Position numbers and translations under genes: made by a program. Below, piece after piece: positions 58,158 to 64,000 of a stretch of 64,000 nt of DNA (within the stretch, counting starts at the first letter, position 1; every line of letters starts with the position of its first letter). Source of the DNA: Diatrype stigma (taxonomy: Eukaryota; Ascomycota; Sordariomycetes; Xylariales; Diatrypaceae); NCBI GenBank assembly GCA_022225965.2, contig JAKJXP020000022.1, positions 62,001 through 126,000 on the forward strand, in the 5' to 3' direction. The notes below the pieces were generated by a model that worked only from the letters and a program-made list of their open reading frames with translations, had not been told where the DNA came from and made no database searches.

Positions 58158-58472
58158 GGTTGAGTATATTCAATGTGTAGGATCAATGATGAGGAAGCCA
58201 GGAAACCATTTTAATGTACAGAGTATGCGTGCAACTCCAAGTTGGCGAGGTCAAGTACACATTCTACATTCTTCCGTATATATGTCACTGGACTGCATGG
58301 ACTAGTGAGGAGTGTGAGAAACCCGTCGCGATATAATGCCTGTTGTTTTAGGAGATGAAAGCCGATTTGGGCAGACCTAACTCAATGTACACTATAAGAG
58401 CTTCGCTTATTCAATCTTGGCTCGCCGAGCTGTCCCGAAACTACGTCTGCGATACGATCTCGGTTGCCTCGG
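58158..58472. other. Short intergenic spacer
   Basis: About 315 bp between the small protein's start and the GST stop codon. No gene or notable repeat. Confidence 0.5.
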
Positions 58473-59353
58473 TCATCGAGCGCCGTAAGGCTTAGCCCAG
58501 GGGCCGCTCGCATCCATCTCCTCCTCGGCCCTAGCTTTCTCCGCCAACGCCTCCTTGACCGCCTTCCTCTCCATGAGTCGCCGATGCCAGGCGTACGCGT
58601 GCGGAAACTCCGCCTCCCACTCCGCCTCGAACCCCTCCTGGTGGAACAATACCGAGTCCAGGATGATATTGAACGGGACGTACATCAGATCCGCGAACGT
58701 GCACTTGACGCCGACAAGATACGCCTGTCCCGTACGTCCCAGGTGTCGATCGATCACCCCGAGGGAGCGCTTGACCTCGTCTCCGAAGTACGCCGTGACG
58801 GTCGGGATGTTCTTATTGGTGTGGAACTGAGTTGCATGAGAAGGCCAGTGGTCAATGTTTCCGGTCTTCCCGATCGTACGAGAACAACCAAATCAGGGCG
58901 GGATGCGGACTCACCATGGCAAAATACGCCTTTTGCCCGAAGTACTGATCTTGGTTGCTGACCTGAAAGAGTTCCCACGTCTTGACCGACCATTTTTCGG
59001 GGCTTGTTGTGTATGTCAGTTTGGCTTCTTTGTCATACGTTTCTACTAGGTACTCGGCGATGGCGCCGGACTCCCAGATCGTGACGCCGGTGTTCGGATC
59101 TTCGATTACAGGGGCGCGTCCATTCGGGTTCAGATGTAGGTATTCGGCTTTCTTCATGTCCGGGAAGGGGATGAACACATGTTCGTATGCGAGTTCGAGC
59201 TCCTTGAGGATGATCACGATTTTCCACGAATGTGGTCCCTAGTGTGACCGGACAGGTGTTAACCCACGATACACCGGAGGATCTTTGGAAGATTGATACG
59301 TAACTTACTCTTTGATGACCGTATAGCTTGATTGGTTTGGTAGCGGACATCAT
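58473..59353 (-). CDS. Glutathione S-transferase (Ure2p-like)
   Basis: Minus-strand exons 59309-59353, 58915-59238 and 58473-58826 encode 240 aa. The thioredoxin-like N-domain reads KPIKLYGHQR then GPHSWKIVIILKELELAYE. The GSH-binding stretch is NPNGRAPVIEDPNTG with TIWESGAIAEYLVETYD (the ESGAI box). The helical C-domain ends EEEMDASGPWAKPYGAR. GSTs accompany several anthraquinone/xanthone clusters (for example MdpJ and GedE), where roles in dehydration or ring opening or detoxification have been proposed. Here it is divergent from the FAD monooxygenase across 590 bp. Start 59353 is followed by a second Met; either may be used. Confidence 0.9.
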
Positions 59354-59943
59354 AGCAACAGTAACGGTCACTTCAGCTCGTGGTTTCGGATCTGATATTT
59401 TTAAAGAATCACTGACTGTAGAACAGTGGTTGTCATTGGAGCTTAAAGGTTGGAGGGCCCGATTATACATTAACTTCACTCCCTTATTACTGTAATAGAT
59501 ATGGGAAACTGTTAAAAATAGGGACAAGTGACAAGTACGAGGAAGGTCCCTTGGATATCCATCCGAGAAATGAACTCCGATGCCTCCAATCTGGCCCAAT
59601 AGGGTGCTTCCGTCTCCGGGTAGCGGAAGTCTGCATGGCTACTCAAACGATATGCCCGACAGTGACTAGGAAAAAACCCCGAGGATTTGATTGTCGGGAA
59701 ACAGTTACCTCCACTAATCCACCCCTGTCCCCTTTTTGTGACACTTCTGGCGTAACTTATGCCTGTGACCACGATCGGGCGTGTTTTTGGTGGCATTCAA
59801 GTCCCCATAACGAATATGTGTAATCGTCCTTCGACGCTGCTATCTACAAAACGAGGTGACGTAATGTGGTCGTAGCCCACCGACATCACATCCAATTGAC
59901 CCTCAAAGGCTCAGGAGCTATATGCTCGTAGGTAGGAACAGAT
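59354..59943. promoter_or_regulatory. Bidirectional promoter region, GST / FAD monooxygenase
   Basis: 590 bp between divergent starts, likely carrying both promoters. It contains CTCCGGGTAGCGG near 59614. No gene. Confidence 0.45.
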
Positions 59944-61346
59944 ATGTCGACGACTGCAATGCCAATTATAATCATCGGGGCCGGGTTGTCAGGTCTGGCT
60001 GCTGCCCGTCTCCTGACGGACCACAACATCCCAGTGGTCGTTTTCGACCAATCAGCCGCCGACCGGAGCCAGGGCCACGGAATAACGCTCAGAGAATGGG
60101 CGTTCAAGCCTCTCCTCGAAGAACTGGTCGAAACCTACTCTGTCAGCGACCTCCAGCACGCCGTCGCGACCGACAAAGGCATCGGTGGGACTGGGTGGGT
60201 GGATCTGACGTTCAGAAACAATACAACCGGCGAAACGCTGTTTAACCCGGAGCCTCCTGGACCCGGCCAGAATGAAGCCCTGTTCAGGGCTAACAGGAGT
60301 GTCCTAAGGAATTGGCTGGCGACCGGGGTAGACGTGAGATACGAGCACAAGTTGGTGAGCACCGAGGGCCAACCGGGAGACGTCAAGGCCACCTTTGAAA
60401 ATGGGGCCGAATATAGGGGTTCGATGCTCGTCGCTGCCGATGGTGTGAATTCAACCGGTAAGATTATCTCACAACAATATTACCCCTGACGAAGTGGAAT
60501 AAACTAAGCCTCACACTAGTGCGCACCCTGCTTCTCGGAATCGATCCCGAGATCCACCCAGTCGTTTTGTTCCACGGGAAAGCGCATATGAGCAAGGCGA
60601 AGTACGAAGCGACGATAAGAGCCGCCCTCAACGACTCCAACGTGGCAGCGGGCGTCGGCGATGGCTTCAACACGTTCATCACCGTAGCTAGCGTCAGCGA
60701 AGAAGACGGTGTCTATCTCGACTGGTCGTATTCGCGAGCCCGGAAAGGTAACAGCAGCAGCGGTAGCGGCAGCAGCGGAGATGACGGCACCAAAGATAAG
60801 GACAAGGACAAGGACAAGGACCCGCTTTGGATGCCGGACCGTGCCGAGCTCATCAAGGTGCCGCAGCACCTTCTCAAGGAGATCCGAAGCCGAGACCTGG
60901 TTCCGCCCTTCTCGACGCTCGTCAACGCCGACGACATCAAGCGGGACAAAGTGTTCAACTGGCGCGTGCGGAGCGTGCAGGTGCCGCGCCCGGCGCTCGA
61001 CCGGGAGGCCGCGGCGCGGGGCGTCGTCTTCGTCGGAGACGCCGTCCACGCCATGCCGATATTTGGCGGCGAGGGCGGCAATCACGCCCTCCTGGACGGC
61101 GTCGAGCTATTCCGCGCGGTCCGCGCCCAGTGTGCGAGCGCCAGCAGCAGCAGCGAGGGGGTGGTGCTAGACGCTGCGCACGTGGACGCCGCCGCGCGGG
61201 CTTTCTACGACGGCGGCGCCGTGCGGAGGGGTCAGGATGCCGTCCGGCGCTGTGTGCAGCGGTTTTCAGGGTTCCATAAGCCCATGGACGAGTGGTTGAA
61301 AGTGGCGGAGATGGCGAGGGAGAGGGCGGAGACCGCGACGACGTAA
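59944..61346 (+). CDS. FAD-dependent monooxygenase (PHBH-fold)
   Basis: Exons 59944-60457 and 60520-61346, 446 aa. FAD-binding GxGxxG: PIIIIGAGLSGLAAARLL (residues 7-24). A DG-type motif appears at LVAADGVNSTVRTLL, spanning the intron (GTAAGA donor, TAG acceptor). The second FAD motif is VVFVGDAVHAMPIFGG then EGGNHALLDGVELF. The fold is that of aromatic hydroxylases acting on phenolic polyketides. Low-complexity inserts lie between about residues 255 and 285: a Ser/Gly run and a KDKDKDKDKDP run. The start at 59944 yields MSTTAMPIIIIG; the second Met (59959) would also precede the flavin motif. Probable role: hydroxylation or oxidative ring modification of the PKS product. Confidence 0.9.
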
Positions 61347-61565
61347 TGGGGTACTCAAGGAGTCTGAATTTCATGTTTTAAGGTGGCATAATTCGGTGTC
61401 GCACGTAAGCACTTATTTCACCATCTCGTATGATCCCGAAATTCGAAGGTCTTTGCCAAAGAGAGGGGAGGTGACTGGGGTAGCACGATACAAAGTCACA
61501 ACTTGAGTATTTCACACGCAACCGGACTCGATAACTAAGTGGGCTAGGTAGGCAAGAACAACGTT

Positions 61566-62780
61566 TCAGGTGCTACGTTCAGCGACCGTTTTCCCATCCA
61601 GAGTGACACTATCTACACCATTGCTTCTTTCGTTATCAATCACCACCTCTATTACAGAGTGTTGGCACCCTTCTGGTCGTCGTATGGCTCGGATTGACAA
61701 CCGTGCGTCTGCCTGTTGTATCAAGTCGTACCAATCACTCGTCTCTCTCTCCTTTGCGTTGAAGGTCAGAAACATCGCAAGGTCCTTCTGACGTAACGCG
61801 GCTTCGAATATGCTTGATCCGGAATTCGGAACAGGCAGAACCATGTCCATGATCAAGATCCGACTTGTCGGCTTCATGGCTTGGACAAGCCGCCGCAGAA
61901 TCTTGACGGCTTCGGCGTCTGGCCAGTCGTGGAGTATTGTGCGTAGGAGATAGATATCAGCGCCTTTGACGGGTTGTTCTTTGAAGAAGTCGTGTTCCTG
62001 AAGACCTATTCGTTGTGCCATCTCCTTTGGAAGCTCGGCTATCTTGCTCTTCGCGTTCTTAATGGGCACCTCCTGGTCCTGGACGACGAAACGCAAATTC
62101 GGGTGCTCCTTCGCCACCGTGATCGAAGCGCTTCCACTTCCTCCTCCGACGTCAACAATGACAGCCCCTCCAGGAAGCGAGTTCCAATCGAATCCGCGCA
62201 ACAGGTTCTCAACGCTAGTACTTGGGTATACTAGGGCTTGGCTCTGCATGTAACTGTCGAACTCGCTTTCAAGGTCCGGGTGAGCCCTGAGGTACTCGAA
62301 GAAGGGTTTGTCGGTATCCATTGCAACGTTGTAAGCCGTCTCGTTCATAGTGCGAGAATCACCATACTTCTCGGTCGCCCTGATCATCCCACCCATAAGA
62401 GGGACTGTCTGGTTGACCATGTGCAGTATCGACACCTTCAGGTGGGGGTTCTCTACAAAGGGGGCAGACAGTGCGTTATGAGACACGCGGCCATCATATA
62501 TCTCCCGCAGAATCCCCATCGTCAGAACCATTCGTATCGCTGACCGGAGTGTGGTCTCAGGGACTTGAGTCTCATGCGCGAGATCCTTGTACGAGATATC
62601 TAAGGGGGGCAGCGGGATGCGGAAAAAGACACCAAAGTGACAGAGCCAACGCAGACATGTGTATTGTTGTTGTTGTACCAGCATTTCAGTCATAAAGCTG
62701 GGTGGGTCATGAACGAGTTGTTTCGTCCTTGTGGCGTGCTCGAGTACAGCATCTCGAGATCGCGAATCGAATTGCGCCAT
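61566..62780 (-). CDS. SAM-dependent O-methyltransferase (class II-like)
   Basis: Intronless, 404 aa. Dimerisation/winged-helix N-domain: LCHFGVFFRIPLPPLDISYKD, ETTLRSAIRMVLTMGIL. SAM site: GAVIVDVGGGSGSASITVAKE (residue about 207-227) and FVVQDQEVPI. Catalytic region: GADIYLLRTILHDWPDAEAV with the conserved His-Asp, then SRILIMDMVLPV. The motif set is that of fungal methyltransferases acting on phenol groups of polyketides (OmtA- and GedA-type). AflS-like co-activators share this fold, but here the HDWPD site is intact, which favours an enzyme. It is divergent from the P450. Confidence 0.92.
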   Translation of the reverse strand: MAQFDSRSRDAVLEHATRTKQLVHDPPSFMTEMLVQQQQYTCLRWLCHFGVFFRIPLPPLDISYKDLAHETQVPETTLRSAIRMVLTMGILREIYDGRVSHNALSAPFVENPHLKVSILHMVNQTVPLMGGMIRATEKYGDSRTMNETAYNVAMDTDKPFFEYLRAHPDLESEFDSYMQSQALVYPSTSVENLLRGFDWNSLPGGAVIVDVGGGSGSASITVAKEHPNLRFVVQDQEVPIKNAKSKIAELPKEMAQRIGLQEHDFFKEQPVKGADIYLLRTILHDWPDAEAVKILRRLVQAMKPTSRILIMDMVLPVPNSGSSIFEAALRQKDLAMFLTFNAKERETSDWYDLIQQADARLSIRAIRRPEGCQHSVIEVVIDNERSNGVDSVTLDGKTVAERST

Positions 62781-63388
62781 GAGGATTTAGTACCTAGGTC
62801 CCTGAACCAGAAAGAGCCCCAGAATGTATAGACTCGACGGCCCGTGGTATAAGATATAAAGTAGTCGTGTTTAGTATCCCACTAGAGAAGCCCATGGGAG
62901 CCCAAGCAAAGGGGGGAGCTATACCTGCGTTGTATTGAATGTATTATGTATGTGGGTTGGCGTGACGCAGGGGAGAATGACCGATAATGCACTCGACATA
63001 CTAATATATGCAATGATGACTGAATAACAGCTGCACACGGGCGATCTGGTAATGCGGTGAACGGAGTATGTTCTGTTTGCCTTGCTTTCGCCGGCGGTCC
63101 CCGAGAAGCCCAGTCTTTGGCGTGCCTACCGTGACTGGAGCTGACGCTTACCGAGCCGCGGCACCGAAGGATACCCGGGAAATAAGCGAACTCAGATACA
63201 TCGCATAGTGCATTACATTGGAGCTTCTATGTAAGCTACTTAGAAGTGTCCTTCTTTAAGGTAATGGCAATATGACATTCAGCAATATCACCTTAGCTAA
63301 CACCTTACTCCTGATTTACGCCTTCTGAAATCTCCCATCACACAGACGCTTAACTCCATTTAGCTTTGAAGGTTTCGATGATAAGAAA
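62781..63388. promoter_or_regulatory. Bidirectional promoter region, methyltransferase / P450
   Basis: 608 bp between divergent starts. It contains TCGCCGGCGG (63088-63097), resembling boxes upstream of other cluster genes. No gene. Confidence 0.45.
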
Positions 63389-64000
63389 ATGAACAGTTCA
63401 TACTTTTCTAGTACCCTAGCTGTATTTGCTAGATGGGCTTACCTTGTGGCTATTATGATAGTAGTGGCCGCAACTCTTCTCTTTATACTATGTTGGGTAG
63501 GTAGAGACAAGCGCCTGGACAGAGTTCCTGGTCCCAAGGGGAATCCTGTCACAGGAATTGGTTTAGATCTACCACCAGATGCGGCACGGAAGCTAAAGGA
63601 ATGGTCCGAACAGTATGGCGAGGTATACAAAATTCGTGTAGGATGGTGGAATTGGGTGGTGTTGAACAGCCCAGAGGCTGTCAAAGAAGTGTTTGATAAA
63701 CAGGTAGGTATCATGCTCTCAACAAATGTCTGTTAATAAAATTGAATACTAAAATCTGAAACGACTAGTCCGTTTCTACGTCTTCGAAGTTACCAGCGCC
63801 TATGGCCGAACTGGTGGTAGGAGGCTTGCGGATGGTAACGATGACGTATGGACCAAAATGGAGGAGATACCGAACACTTTGCCACCACCTGCTCACGCCA
63901 AAGATGACAGAGTCATTTGTACTTACGCAGAAGCAGGAGTTAGGGCAGATGATGTATGACCTAGCCTTCAATACTCCAGATGATACCACTTTCAGCGATC
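63389..64000 (+). CDS. Cytochrome P450, N-terminal part, cut by window end
   Basis: Exons 63389-63703 and 63769-64000 (continuing beyond the window). An N-terminal ER anchor (YLVAIMIVVAATLLFILCWV) is followed by the proline hinge RVPGPKGNPVTG. Next come YGEVYKIRVGWWNWVVLNSPEAVKEVFDKQ and, in exon 2, LRMVTMTYGPKWRRYRTLCHHLL (helix C region, WxxxR) and PKMTESFVLTQKQELGQMMYDL. The heme-binding Cys, ExxR and oxygen-binding motifs would lie outside the window, so catalytic integrity cannot be judged. The intron joins DKQ to SVSTSSKLP in frame. Likely an oxidative tailoring enzyme of the cluster. Confidence 0.88.

Noticed and set aside
61566..62780. AflS-like co-activator instead of methyltransferase
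   Set aside because: SAM site and HDWPD catalytic motif are intact, favouring an active enzyme.
1..64000. tRNA, rRNA and CRISPR arrays
   Set aside because: Visual search for B-box-like sequences and regular spaced repeats found none convincing; a tRNAscan run would be decisive.

Overview
The window is nuclear DNA of a filamentous ascomycete (Pezizomycotina, most likely a Sordariomycete). This rests on short GT-AG introns of about 50-210 bp, often with CTRAC-like branch sites, GC-rich exons in AT-richer spacers, and fungal families such as DUF3433, an AflR-like Zn2Cys6 factor and a non-reducing PKS with a SAT domain. Species cannot be named from sequence alone.

Left part (1-31 kb) is conserved housekeeping sequence with long spacers: eEF1B-gamma (225-1855), an unrecognised cysteine-containing protein (3487-4641), calcineurin B (6473-7565, minus), the NuA4 subunit EPL1 (9536-11543), the KEOPS protein KAE1 (14240-15373), the BUR1/CDK9 kinase (17324-19340), a fungal membrane protein with a 15-nt microexon (19795-20825, minus), the SNF1/AMPK beta subunit (22585-24221), a possible tail-anchored protein (25363-25977, minus), the USP39/Sad1 splicing factor (27007-28704, minus) and the ES2/Bis1 nuclear protein (29455-30801, minus).

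Middle part (32-40 kb) is accessory. A large two-DUF3433 membrane protein is followed by a repeat-rich island. The island holds a 1.25-kb TRIM-like LTR element (36655-37900) with 151-bp LTRs, a half-tRNA-iMet primer site, a polypurine tract and a TTTTC target duplication. LTR-like hairpin DNA follows, then a protein with two CX2CX3HX4C zinc-knuckle-like motifs.

Right part (40.3 kb to the window end) is a polyketide gene cluster. It contains an NR-PKS with domains SAT-KS-MAT-PT-ACP and no releasing domain (40364-46088), an AflR-like regulator (48592-49980), a stand-alone metallo-beta-lactamase-type thioesterase that would release the product in trans (51227-52310), an MFS exporter (52848-54856), a dihydroflavonol-reductase-like SDR (55500-56691), a small dinucleotide-binding-like protein (57619-58157), a GST (58473-59353), an FAD monooxygenase (59944-61346), an O-methyltransferase (61566-62780) and a P450 cut by the window end (63389-64000). 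The PKS plus trans thioesterase points to the group V-type NR-PKS clusters (anthraquinone, xanthone, naphthacenedione chemistry). I see no anthrone oxygenase or EthD-type decarboxylase inside the window, so the product is open. GST/FMO and OMT/P450 are divergent pairs sharing intergenic promoters of about 600 bp.

Across the window the perfect palindrome TACCTAGGTA recurs six times, always outside coding sequence. I found no tRNA, rRNA or CRISPR array.
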